DNA from: Pilaira anomala
Lineage: Eukaryota > Mucoromycota > Mucoromycetes > Mucorales > Mucoraceae
Reading direction: 5' to 3'
NCBI GenBank assembly: GCA_025716855.1
Contig: JAIXMQ010000029.1
Location: 248,001-312,000, forward strand
DNA: 64,000 bases
Part shown: in pieces, positions 10,353 to 20,948 of the stretch
Layout of the letters: every line of letters begins with the position of its first letter
Numbering within the stretch: position 1 is the stretch's first letter
Translations under genes and position numbers: made by a program
Notes under the pieces: model-generated
What the model saw: only the letters and a program-made list of their open reading frames with translations
Told to the model about the DNA's origin: nothing
Database searches by the model: none

Positions 10353-11532
10353 TTATACAATTTCTTTTGTTTCTGTGTTTACAGGGAATTGGTCATAAAA
10401 TTCCAAAAGATCAGTAATCACATCTCTTACAGCTTGAACAGAGATATTTTCAGATGCACCCCACAAATCTACATATTCATTCATGGACATTGACATTTCA
10501 ACTCCAGATGTACGTAGTGCAAGATAAAGGCATCCAAGTCCGATACCAGGTATTGAGTGTGTTAATGCAATTTTTGGTGAACATAAAATATCCCAAACAT
10601 ACATCCACGCTAATCTTGCTATTGTACTCATTTCTGGATCCATATCTGTTTTTATTTAAATAAGTATTTTTCATACAATTTCTTTTTCTTTTTTCTTTTT
10701 TTTTTACCGTGTTCCATTCGCTTCCATATTTCTTTTTGTGCTGGAAAATGATGTCTTTTTGACTGTTTTTTTGTCTCATCTGTAACAAAATATCGAATTG
10801 ACCCTAATCCTCTTAATACATTTAAACAATATGCAAATGGTAACTCAACTTCCAAGTCAAATCCTAATGCTCTCACTAAAAGAAGTTCACTTGTCACGAG
10901 AGATGATCTCATTTTAAAATAGCTCTATACTACCGTTTAATTATTCATCGTTCTAAATCATCAAAGTATTATATATATTCTTACCTCATCTACATTAAGT
11001 GTAGTACCATTAGGATGATAATATCTAACCATAATGTGTAAATTAATATGTCAACCTTCTGGATACTATTTACTTTTTACCTGTATCCAACATTCACAAG
11101 ATCTCTTACTTTTCTAGGTACTTCAGTCGCTTTACAAGCTAACTGTAAACACGTTGTCGTTAAAAGCTATTGACGAATTTTAAATTAATATAAAGAAAAT
11201 TGAATACAATCAATCAAAACTCGTACTTCTTCATTATTATACAGGGCGTCTTCTGCATTTATTGATCCATCCATGTTTACAACTTTTTCTCGATTACTGA
11301 TAAACACATTAAAGCGATGAAAATACACAATGGCTGTAGCTGTTGTTCTTATAGGCCTATCGTAAAATGTAGAACCGTTATAGATCTCGTGTCTATCAAT
11401 GTATATAAAATAAAAATAAAAAATAGAGAGTCCAACTTACAAATCCAGCATAGAACTGGTCTGTCGCAAAAATTGAATAGCTGACATGTTTGGTATCAAA
11501 GGAATATCTTTTTGCATCGTATCGCTAGACAT
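10353..11532 (-). CDS. Cyclin Q (FAM58)-like cyclin
   Basis: Six exons (from the 5' end): 11441-11532, 11227-11356, 11081-11166, 10985-11024, 10708-10924, 10353-10645; 285 aa. The first cyclin box is visible in RTTATAIVYFHRF, LQLACKATEVPRKVRDLVNV and RYYHPNGTTLN, the second in the IPGIGLGCLYLALRTSGVE region. The RDxxNVxxRYxxP pattern, followed by SELLLVRALGFDLEVELP, is most like cyclin Q, the metazoan partner of CDK10; cyclins L/K/T and Ctk2 are the alternatives. The predicted role is activation of a transcription- or ciliogenesis-type CDK; the partner is not in this window. Every junction has a canonical GT..AG and phases add up. Confidence 0.75.
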
Positions 11533-11903
11533 TTTTCTTTCTATTTATTCAATGAAGGGAAGGCGTGTTAAAGAAAAAAAATTGTATAAAAAAAAACGAA
11601 AAAAAAAAATCAATCGCTGTTTTAAACAACACATTTTAAGTACATATTTCCTTTTCTTACGCGAAGATAAACTTCGAATAAATACATTAATCGTATTCGA
11701 ACGAGTATCAAAATATCTGTGAGGATTTTTAATACTTTTATTGGTCTAGATATATTTAAAGCGACCAGAAGATCATAAACTTTTAATCTCTTACGAATCA
11801 ATCAACATCAAGAACAACTTCTGGAAACTGTCAGATAGCTAAATGGTATCGAAAGATACTACTGTATATTTGAGTTTGGATTATATAGGTACTTTTAAGA
11901 GAT

Positions 11904-13482
11904 TTAAATAAGCAAAGGTCGATTGAAAAATTGTAACTTCATAATCTTTTCATATTCTGCTTGTTGAGCAGCTAAAGCTGTAAGTTCAGCTTGGCTTTTT
12001 GTCTTCATTTTCTTCTCTTGCTCTGCATGTAATGTTGCTAAAGCAGTGAATTCTGCCTGTGTTTCTTTAAATGTCTTTGGCTTAACCTTCTCTTCAGCCT
12101 TTGGTTTATCCTTCTCTTCAACCTTTGGTTTATCCTTCTCTTCAACCTTTGGTTTATCCTTCTCTTCAACCTTTGGTTTATCCTTCTCTTCAACCTTTGG
12201 TTTATCCTTCTCTTCAACCTTTGGTTTATCCTTCTCTTTAACCATTTGTTTTTTCTTGGATTTATTCTTCTTTTGTTTTTTCTTTGGTGGCATCATTTTT
12301 AAGTCAACGGGGAGGTGAGGTGATGAGAGCAAAAGTCCCTTTCCTGCCATTAGTTTCTCAGATTTCTTAGCATCTTTTTGTTTCGTTTCCAATAATTGAC
12401 CTTTCTTCGTTTTCTCCTTTAAATTCATCTTTATTGCGGCATTAAGCTCTACTTTTTCATTTACAACCATATCCCATTGATAACAATAATTACGTTCAAA
12501 TCTTTTACGGTCATATAGATTACGAAAGAGTTGTTTCAACTTTTTATAATCTGGTTTTTGTGCGTAATCTAAACTTCTGGCGTATTTAAGACACTCAACG
12601 AACTCGGGTTCAAGGCCTTCGCATAACTTTTCTGGTTTAGTTTCACACTTTATTTTGTAGATTACATTGCTTTTTTCTTCTGTATCTGAAATTTCGACAC
12701 CTTGCCAAGGCAAAGAACCTTTTTGAAGATAGATTAATACGTACATCATAGATTCTATATCGTCCCTTCGGGACAAAGCTAACGGGATAGGGGTATAATT
12801 AATAAATGGATGTTTTATCTTTTAAAAAAAATCATTTCTAGTAGCTACCACCCCCTTCATGATTATTAATACTTGCAAAACGTTTGGTACCAATTACATA
12901 GTCGTGTTCAGTCCAGCTAACATGATAATTATTCATTTTAAAAACTTTGGCGATACCTAAATCAACCATGAACAAGAGTTTTTGATTCATTCCAGTTCCC
13001 ATTATCAAATTTTCGGGTTTGATATCCCTGTGTACATAACCTAAAAGATAAAGTTAGATATATAAAAATTTATAAGCTTTTATGCTAACATACAATTGCT
13101 GTGTAATTCTTTTATACGATCGATCTAGTATGAAGGTAATAATAATAATATTAAAATTATCAATGTATATACATATATATTCAGAAGAAACTTACAAGTT
13201 GGTCTGCAATCAACAGCGTAGTTTGTAAGTTCATGTGGTTTTCACACTGCCGTAATTTTGTTTCCAATGAATCTCCAAGTAAGGTCATACTCATGTAGCA
13301 AGAAGACCCAACTTGAAAATAGTCATAAATAGTGGGGAAGCCAAGTTTACCTTCAACTGACCGATAGACATCTCTTTCATGGCAGAGGGTGCTATGTCCG
13401 TGAATTCTTTCAATTTTTATAGCAACATTCTTTTTTAAGCGCTCATCGTACGCTATTTTAAAATTAGACATGAGTACTTCGC

Positions 13483-13531
<49 letters not shown>

Positions 13532-13637
13532 GTATTCGATTCTGTTTACCTCTTTTGACTACTCCAAACCCTCCTGAGCCTATCTCGACTCCAAGTCGAT
13601 AACGATTGTTTAGAAGAGTGGTTTTTTCAATAGACAT
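11904..13637 (-). CDS. CK1-family protein kinase with charged repeat tail
   Basis: Five exons: 13550-13637, 13196-13476, 13094-13124, 12852-13040, 11904-12778; 487 aa. Kinase features: glycine loop GSGGFG (residues 20-25), VAIK with Lys50, HRDIKPEN (about 137-144), DLG (Asp160) in place of DFG, and GTKRFASINNHEG followed by SRRDDIES, both CK1 hallmarks. The kinase domain ends with the CK1-like YDRKRFERNYCYQWDM. The tail is rich in Lys and Glu and has seven 8-residue repeats (residues about 375-430), then two related TALA..AE..KKMK segments. The tail probably forms a charged extended or helical region; its function is unknown. Intron 1 carries a 42-nt A/T homopolymer. The domain is likely active, because the catalytic Lys, Asp and Asn are present. 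Confidence 0.88.
12075..12242 (-). repeat. Seven 24-bp tandem repeats in the CK1 tail
   Basis: Seven in-frame 24-bp units encode VKEKDKPK, five VEEKDKPK and AEEKVKPK. The DNA units are almost identical, which points to recent expansion or homogenisation and to likely length polymorphism between strains. Confidence 0.95.
13486..13527. repeat. 42-nt poly-A tract in CK1 intron 1
   Basis: An uninterrupted A run on the plus strand (poly-T in the transcript). It lies close to the intron's 3' acceptor side and would serve as an extended pyrimidine tract. Confidence 0.9.
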
Positions 13638-13726
13638 CGATATTTAAATAGGTTTATTTTGGTCAAAATAAAGAGAAAAAAAGACACAAAAAGAAAAAAA
13701 ATCGCGTGTAGTAGATATTGACGCGC

Positions 13727-14177
13727 TCAATTATGCCGAAAGAACTTCATCCCCATCCAGTTCCACATGATCCAGTAGAAAAAGACAAGGCCTGTGATTG
13801 GTAGTAATAAACAGTAATAATTATCATGTTTAACCCAATCCAATAACTAAGAATATAAGTTAGGTACATACTGATTAACAAATTCTACATATATGCATAT
13901 TATATATAGTAAAATATACCTTGATGTTTGTATCAGGCATGTATGGACTCACAACCATTGAATAAAACGAGCTCATAAACATAAAAAACGTGAATATTAA
14001 TAGTGCATAACCATATAAATAAGTTGTATCAGGAGTTGTTTCTGGTAGATGAATGGTCATTCGCCTCGCATAATTAGGCTGTCCATTAGTTATATTTATG
14101 TTATTATTTGTATTGTTTGTCGATAAGCGAGGTAATAGGATTGATTTTGAAGATCGTCTTCGATGTTGAGTGTGCAT
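13727..14177 (-). CDS. PIGY: PIG-Y homologue, GPI-GlcNAc transferase subunit
   Basis: Two exons (13920-14177 and 13727-13846), 125 aa. The C-terminal block YYCLLLPITG...WNWMGMKFFRHN closely matches the end of animal PIG-Y, a small two-membrane-span subunit of the ER complex that makes GlcNAc-PI, the first step of GPI anchor synthesis (yeast counterpart Eri1). Two hydrophobic segments are visible at about residues 52-72 and 98-113. An N-terminal extension of about 50 polar residues (Asn/Thr-rich, RRRSSK) is absent from the short animal protein. The start is the first ATG of the frame. The second exon was too short to show as an ORF and was found by following the intron. Confidence 0.85.
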
Positions 14178-14419
14178 CTATACAATGAAAACAGAAAAAA
14201 CAAAAATAAAAAAAGGAATGGAGTACAAGTTAGTTGAGGGTGTGTAATGAACCCCGCTGATCCGCCTCGTTACAATCTGACCTTTATTATGTTTAAAAAA
14301 AAATATGGCTTCTGCTACTATATATTATGATTTATTGTTAATTCTATTGTATCATTAATCTTCCTTTCTCATTATTACTGCTGTAATAAGTATGTTATTT
14401 ATTCTGAAGAAGTGCTTTT

Positions 14420-15180
14420 CTTGAGTTTCTTAAGCTTTGGCAGGAAACTTGTTATGTAAAACTTCAGGCTTCCTTTTTCCCCTTGCACAAGCAAACTGGA
14501 TTGTCCAAATAATTATGTTAGTATATTCCAAATCTTAAGAAAATTTACCTTTGCTTGCATTATCCCAGTAAACAAAACAGAAAATTCCCAAGCTGATACT
14601 GTTGTTGAAGTAAATTGTAATCTCTCAACTCTACCACTATTCAATGACTCTTGTTTTTCTAACGGTGGAGTTGAATCAAAAGTATTTGTTAAATCCTGTA
14701 AGTGATATTTCATCAGTATATTTGATTTTTAAGTCATCATAACAACAAATATTCACTTCTATATGATTTGATGAGACATTATAACTGAAGTTATTGAAAA
14801 ATGAGAATAAGTCATGTACGTAATAATTTTTAAAGTTACCTGCTGTCATTTTACTGGGTAGCATTTTGAACTTTGTTATGAAAAACCATTGTATGCACGT
14901 GAAGAACCACTCGCTGGCATGGTAGATAATGTGGGAGTTTGCTGCATCCCTGAACATTGGGTTTTTGTTACTATCACTAGTCCAAGATGTAGGTATAAAT
15001 AACTAGGTAAATAATATTGTCCCTTATTTGAGCTATTGTCTAGGTATCTTCCAGTCACTGAGGATTTTCTCAGCAGCAACTCTTGTTTTTTTTTAGCAAT
15101 TAATTGTGATTGACTTATAAAAATCAATTCTTGTCTGATTAAGGCATAGACTTCATAACAACTCTTTCCATTTTGATTTC
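14420..15180 (-). other. Coding-like minus-strand fragments, unassigned
   Basis: Several minus-strand stretches have protein-like composition without a single frame: SCYEVYALIRQELIF continuing to about 14876, a stretch ending GFNKYF near 14676, a stretch with TSTTVSAWEFSVLF (14513-14713), and a Lys-rich end (FYITSFLPKLKKLKK, about 14405-14490). Possible GT..AG introns separate them (for example a GTAAAT donor near 14550), but phases did not join cleanly. This may be a fast-evolving multi-exon gene or a decayed one; no family was recognised. Confidence 0.35.
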
Positions 15181-15601
15181 GTTTTTATATTCTTAAATAA
15201 AATTTTCGCAAGTAGCTTTATTTAGCATTTAATATAGGAGACGAGTTGACCTACTCGCTTATCTTGCTGACGGCCATCTTGCCCTAACGAGTTCGGGTGG
15301 AATATCTTCCCTATTCAATACATGCAATATTCTTCTTTTTTTTGTTTTTTGTTTTGTTTTGTATATTTCAAATGAATCCTCCTTGCCGACACCATCATAA
15401 TATCTTCTTTGAAGAAGTAAATAACTACATATAAAACCTACATACCTAATGCATGTTGTCAGAGGTAAGTCATATCAAAACTCTAATAACTTTATCAAAA
15501 AGAAGTGATTCATTGTCTAATATGTAAATCTCAATAGATAATACTCTTTTCTGTGAAGATGATAGCTACGCGTGATTGTAAAATAAATACCCAATGTTTT
15601 T

Positions 15602-16250
15602 AGAAGGAGGTGTTCATCAGACGATGCAATGCTAGCTGAGTATTGGTTGGAACATAACTTGGACGTTGGTACTTAAAATAGGTAGATACGGGAAGAAATA
15701 CAAAGGTCATTTACGATACTTGGCTTGTTCAACATATATACCTTCCCAATATAGCAAACTTGGATTAATCCCTGTCCAGCAAAGAATAAGCATTTAGCTG
15801 TGGATATTGATGCTACCAAGCTTAGCAGATCCAAAGAAGTATTTGGTATCTGCCCATTACCTGATTATGAAATGAAAAGTTTAAACATTTAAAAATCAAT
15901 TATTGTTAAGGACCTTGATGAATATTTGGCCATACTTCGATTGAAAGATATTGGGTTTTTTTTTAATTATTGGCTCCACTTTGAGAATGAAAAATGCCAT
16001 ATACATTTATGTCACAAAAAAAAAAAAAAAATAAAATAAAAAAAAACTCAAAACATGCAGTAATAGATATACATACATACACTTGAAGAAAAATTTCATG
16101 AATACTCTTATCAATTCTCTCACTGTTATTACTAAAATTAACCATGAGACCTTTGCTAAAATGTGGAATGGTAGCTATACAAATGGAGAAATTTTTTTTA
16201 TAAAACAACTGTACAGCATATCGAAAAGTATCGTAATCATTGGCGGAAAG
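15602..16250 (-). other. Probable 3' part of an unrecognised minus-strand gene
   Basis: Fragments read FALSANDYDTFRYAVQLF (about 16160-16250), SIEVWPNIHQ (about 15900-15935), then GNGQIPNTSLDLL to CYIGK (about 15740-15860), then YQRPSYVPTNT to a stop at about 15602. The last two exons join in phase (CAAG|GTAATGGG preceded by a weak GTCC donor, and AAG|GTATAT...TTTTAAG|TACC). An in-frame stop and poly-A run upstream prevent a full model. No family was recognised; it may continue into the fragments at 14.4-15.2 kb. Confidence 0.4.
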
Positions 16251-16968
16251 AGCAAAAAGTAGTTAGAAACATGCACACTGTTCATAATTCAATTATTGAA
16301 ACTATTAAAAGTGGTATTCGTGCTCAAAATCATCCTCTTCAACCTTTAAACGGCTCTTTCACCAACAATACACAACGGGGAATTTTTCTCGGGTTTTTCG
16401 TTTTTTACAGATTTCTACAGCTTCTTTACAGGTTTCTACAACTTCATTCAATACAAAAAAAAAATACATTTTTGGTTTCAGGCAGAAATTTGGTGCAGCT
16501 GAACCCATTTCAAAAATTGCTAGTTTTTTTTTTTTTTTTTTTTTTTTTGTAATAAAATAGTTACTCCCATTCAAATTCTGCCTTAATTTTTTAATCACGT
16601 TTTTCTATCAATTTGAAATGCAAAGTAACCGTTTTACTAAGAAACAACATATTGCTCAGTTAAAGCCTAAGCGGAGGAGAGTTCAATAAGTTTAGAAGAG
16701 AGATCAGTTGGCGCAAGCACGTTTTTAAAGCGTGTCCTTTCTTACAATCGGTTCTCAACTCATGAAATAGACAATTATTAGGTATAAAGCAAAGCATAAA
16801 TGGATAATAAAGTTAAGTACACCTGGGGTTTTATCATAAATTTCGATATTTGTATTTTATTTAAATAAATATGTATTATTTGTAATCATTTGTATAATAA
16901 AGGGTTTAAAGTGAATGTATAAGCAAATGGAATAGTGAGGATGCATACTGCTGGACCTTTCAGAATGG

Positions 16969-17005
16969 ATGTAAAAAAGTTAAAAAAAGTTGAACTTTTT
17001 TACAT
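16969..17005. repeat. 13-bp-arm hairpin
   Basis: ATGTAAAAAAGTT (16969-16981) is followed after 11 bp by its exact reverse complement AACTTTTTTACAT (16993-17005). A further ACTTTTTTACAT occurs near 17065-17077, so the block may be one end of a small MITE-like element. Confidence 0.7.
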
Positions 17006-17457
17006 GTTTTGCAAACTGACAAAATTGAACTTTTTTTTTCAGCTTTTTAACTTGAGTGCAGCTACTTTTTTACATTTAAAAAATTAAAATCTCAGCCAAA
17101 ATTTCCTGTCGTGAATACTTGCTATCATAACAGTGATGTCTTTGTTGCAAATCCTACTTCTTGTGTAATAACGCAACCAGTAACTTAAATTAATTATATA
17201 CATAATCAACATCAACAAAAAATACCATTATTTTTTTAACCTTTATCCATCGCTCGCTCCAACAACTTTCACTTGATTAATAATATTCATCATTAATCAA
17301 GATATACAACCTAGACACCTAGCTTCTCAAAACAGCCACAATGCTGCGGTTATATCTCTTCCAATCCTGACCGAACTGATTTTAATTCATCACGCAATCA
17401 ACCGCTCGCCCATTATTACCCTTACCCTTTTAATACTAATATTCAATAACCACTCCA

Positions 17458-17613
17458 TGTCGTATTAGAAGCTGTATTGGCTGTGGTGAGGATAAAAAAA
17501 GCCCCGAAAAATCGAACAGAACACATAGCCGAAATCCAAAATGCTTTAAATGTGGTGAAGCCAACAACTGTGATGGCATTTGGACTGTAAATAAATGCTC
17601 CAACGATAACTGA
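17458..17613 (+). pseudogene. Cys-rich protein fragment without a start codon
   Basis: An open stretch of 51 codons ending in TGA reads CRIRSCIGCGEDKK, then a basic spacer, then CFKCGEANNCDG and NKCSND. The CxxC pairs look like a small zinc-binding module. An in-frame TAA lies just upstream and no ATG is present, so this is either a last exon or a relic. The antisense frame is also open but lacks any motif. Confidence 0.35.
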
Positions 17614-17851
17614 AACGATCTTTCTCAATTATAATCACTTTATTAAAATCAAAAAAAAAAAATCTATTCTCTTATACTCTAACCTCTTTTATTTTTATTC
17701 AATTACAATCGCATAATATCAACAATTAAAAAAAAATATACATTATTAACCAAATTGATAAAAGTTTTATATATTTTATCGTCAGTTTTTGTCTTTACAT
17801 AAGTCCTTTTCTTTGTCCCTCTCCCCCAGATATGTCACCCGAGCCGTCATT

Positions 17852-19029
17852 TTATTTCTTATTGTTGGGAACATAATCCTTTGACAAATCGATATGCGAT
17901 AAATGAGTATTGGTAATCTTAATTCTCTTATTTCTAGTCTTTGATCTCTTTGGCTTTGTCTATTATACAATGGAGGGAAATGGAATTAGTAATTGTATTA
18001 TGTATTTATATAAGAATAAAACCTTACATCCGAAGTGATTTTCTTTTCAAATACTTCCATTGTTTTGAGACCAGCTATTTTTAATGTAAACAAATTAATA
18101 TACGATATATAGTTATACGCAACCTATTAAATTTACCATTTTCTAATGCTTTAGGTAAATCAGTTTCATCAGGAATATGTATTTCAGACCACATCTTTTT
18201 AAAGTCTATAAATTATCTTATTTTTAGCAAATACTGTGCGTGTGTGTGTGTGTTTTTGCAGTCTTTTGTCCATACCTGGATCAATTGTTGTATTATATTG
18301 AGCATCATTATGGAACAATACACGAGGATTACCATCTTTGTTTCTAACAACTAAAATCTGTCCTTCTGAAGCCAATTCTTCCACTGCACTGCTCAATTTG
18401 GAATAAGAGTCCTTTAAATCCTTATAATCCATACCGCCTTCATTCTTTTTTTGAATCAACAGACTTAATAGATCTTCTTTACTTCTAATTTGGTATGTTG
18501 GTTTATACGCAAATGTCTTATTGATTGGATCGTAATCGATCTTGTCATTATTTTCGAGTTTTTCCCATAACGTAGGGTTCTTTGAAATATCTACTTTGGT
18601 ACGAGAAGCAATACTAACTACTGATTGTGGGTTGTCACTATCCTGATGGTTATATACATTAGTTAAAAAAAAATAGTCTCGGTATATGATAAAATAAGAC
18701 ATTTACTTTTAAAAACTGAATAACTGTATACAATTGACTCATAGCATGGTGGCCGGTACCAGTATTTGCAGGTTGTGAATAGACTAATCAAATAGATGAA
18801 TACACACTAGTAGAAACGATACATCTATTTTATCGTTACCTGTAGTTTTCTTTCTTTTTTTTGGTTCATGCGTTGACTCAAAAGAAGCTTTCGTATTATT
18901 TGAAATGGTACCATTGCTACTAACGATTGATTCTTTAGAAGGTCCTGCTTGGCCAGCACGTTTTACTGCAACATCTGCATTAGCCTTGAACGACTTTTTG
19001 AAACTTTTTAATTGACTATTCAAGGACAT
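17852..19029 (-). CDS. TFA2: Transcription initiation factor IIE subunit beta
   Basis: Six exons: 18840-19029, 18707-18783, 18276-18642, 18137-18205, 18028-18074, 17852-17959; 285 aa. TFIIE-beta pairs with TFIIE-alpha at RNA polymerase II promoters and helps recruit TFIIH. Visible features are a Ser/Lys-rich N-terminus with KKRKKTT, a first winged-helix region (HAMSQLYTVIQFLK), the core with LWEKLENNDKIDYDPINKTF and YQIRSKEDLLSLL, and EGQILVVRNKDGNPRVLFHND. The basic C-terminus (TKPKRSKTRNKRIKITNTHL) matches the DNA-binding tail of the family. Length fits TFIIE-beta (about 290 aa). It is divergent from cyclin C with about 800 bp between the starts. Confidence 0.92.
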
Positions 19030-19832
19030 GTTAAGGGATAAAAAAAAAAAAAGAAAAAGAAAAAGTTTTACAATCAAAGCAACGCCAAAGGACGAAGGGC
19101 GTGCTTCTAATTCTCAATGGACAATTAATTTTTGTTATGTAAAGGGCGGCTTGGAGAACTAAGTTGGATTAAATCATCCTTCAAACCGCTTTTGAAAAAC
19201 ATTCGATAAACACTCTCGAGGGTATTTTCACGGGAAAGTATTAGATTGTAGCCGCTAAATCCTCAGTGTTCTACAATTGACCTTATTTTTGACTATAGAA
19301 CATAACCGTCCGATAAGATTATTCGCGTGAGAGTAATTTGAGAGGTAAGCATACTTGCAACCTCTCGCTTTAGTTATAGTCATGATAATCTTCCTCTTAA
19401 ACTTTAACTATTAAGTTGAAATACGTAATGCACGGATTCTGGGGGGTAGAAAGCAAGTTTACAAACAAAAAAATTCATATATAATGCTCGTTTTTAATCT
19501 TCGTATAAAAGCTTCTATTATTAACTATAACGAAATTTATATTCACTAACGAATATTTCGTTAACACGTTCGATAATCATATCATAACTTAGACCAGCTG
19601 AATTAATTCAAACATAGTCTTCACTAAGTCATCTAATCTTATTGTGTGTGATAAATTAATTCCACTTGAAAGTTAAAAGGCATCACTCCACTAAATAACT
19701 CTATGTCATACTGGAGCCTTTCTTGTTCGGAAAATGAAAACTGACCGTCAGTTTTATAAGTATCAAGTCATTCCCCTATCTCTTTAACCAATAAATATTT
19801 TTTTTATTAAGTTACGAAAAGAAGATATTATT
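19030..19832. promoter_or_regulatory. Shared divergent promoter region, TFIIE-beta / cyclin C
   Basis: 803 bp between two head-to-head genes that both act in Pol II transcription. It contains no open gene. AT-rich blocks and several TTAATCT/ATTAACT-like motifs are visible, but no TATA box at a decisive distance was identified on either side. Confidence 0.45.
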
Positions 19833-20870
19833 ATGGCAGCTAATTATTGGGCTTCCACACAAAGGTAGATTCATAATATATATATATATTTTTTTTTCAT
19901 TAAAAAATAAAATAAAATAACGATGTAGAATGCACTGGATGCTTGATCGTTGGAGTCTTGCAAAAAGTAGAGAAATTGATTTAAAATACGTCTCTGAACC
20001 CGATTACATTAAAATCAGAATATGGTTTTGTCACTGTAAGTTTTTTTAGAAGAAGAAAAGATTTTTGTATACACTGATTAAAGCTGTTTAGAATAGTGAT
20101 TCAAAAGTTAGCAAAGAGACTTCAGTTACGACAACAAGTAGTTGCAACAGCTTTTGTCTATTTTAAACGATTCTACATAAAGTAAGAAAAAAAATCATGG
20201 GTTGAAACGAGATATTGAAGAGAAAGCTGATACGTTTATTATAGCAATAGCTTAAAGCATACAGATCCTATTCTGGTACTTGTTACCTGCGTTTATTTAG
20301 CTACAAAGATTGAAGAGTGTCCTATTCACATCAAGATGGTAACACAAGAAGCCAAAGTTGTTTTTCAAGGTAAATAAAACTAATCGAAAAAAAGAAACTT
20401 TTAACTTATTCATATACTTAGCAGAATTTGGTGGATTTCCATACGATAGTTTCAAAGTAGCTGAATTTGAATTTTACTTATTGGAAGAGCTTGAGTTTTA
20501 TTTGATTGTTTGGCACCCTTATCGATCATTAACGCAGATATGTAACGAACTTGGAATGAGAGAATCCGGGTTACAATACGCATGGTTTATTGTGAATGAT
20601 TCGTATCGAACTGACGTCTGTTTGTTATACCCACCTCATATGATTGCTTTATCTGCCATTTACTTGACCGTCGTTTTAAATCATGCAGATTTCGCTCCTG
20701 GTTCTGCTGGTGATCAACGAGATATGAAGCAATGGTTTGCAGATTTGAATGTGGATATCAAGAGTATTATTGAAATCAGCCAGGAAATTTTATCTATTTA
20801 TGAAGTCTGGGCTGATTGGAAAGAAGAAAAGATGTTGCCATTATACAAGGAAATGAAGAATAAGCCTTAA
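19833..20870 (+). CDS. SSN8: Cyclin C, Mediator CDK8-module cyclin
   Basis: Five exons: 19833-19864, 19929-20035, 20097-20181, 20245-20369, 20425-20870; 264 aa. The N-terminus MAANYWASTQR is typical of cyclin C (Srb11/Ssn8), which activates CDK8 in the Mediator kinase module. The cyclin fold is complete: LQLRQQVVATAFVYFKRF, LVLVTCVYLATKIEECP, then FPYDSFKVAEFEFYLLEELEFYLIVW and HPYRSL. The last intron ends in a tandem acceptor (TTAGCAG), so an alternative start of exon 5 at 20422 would add one Ala. C-terminal helices end with SIYEVWADWKEE, as in other cyclin C proteins. Confidence 0.95.
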
Positions 20871-20913
20871 TAATTTAAAGTAAATATTTGTACATAGTTT
20901 AAACGTTATATAC

Positions 20914-20948
<35 letters not shown>

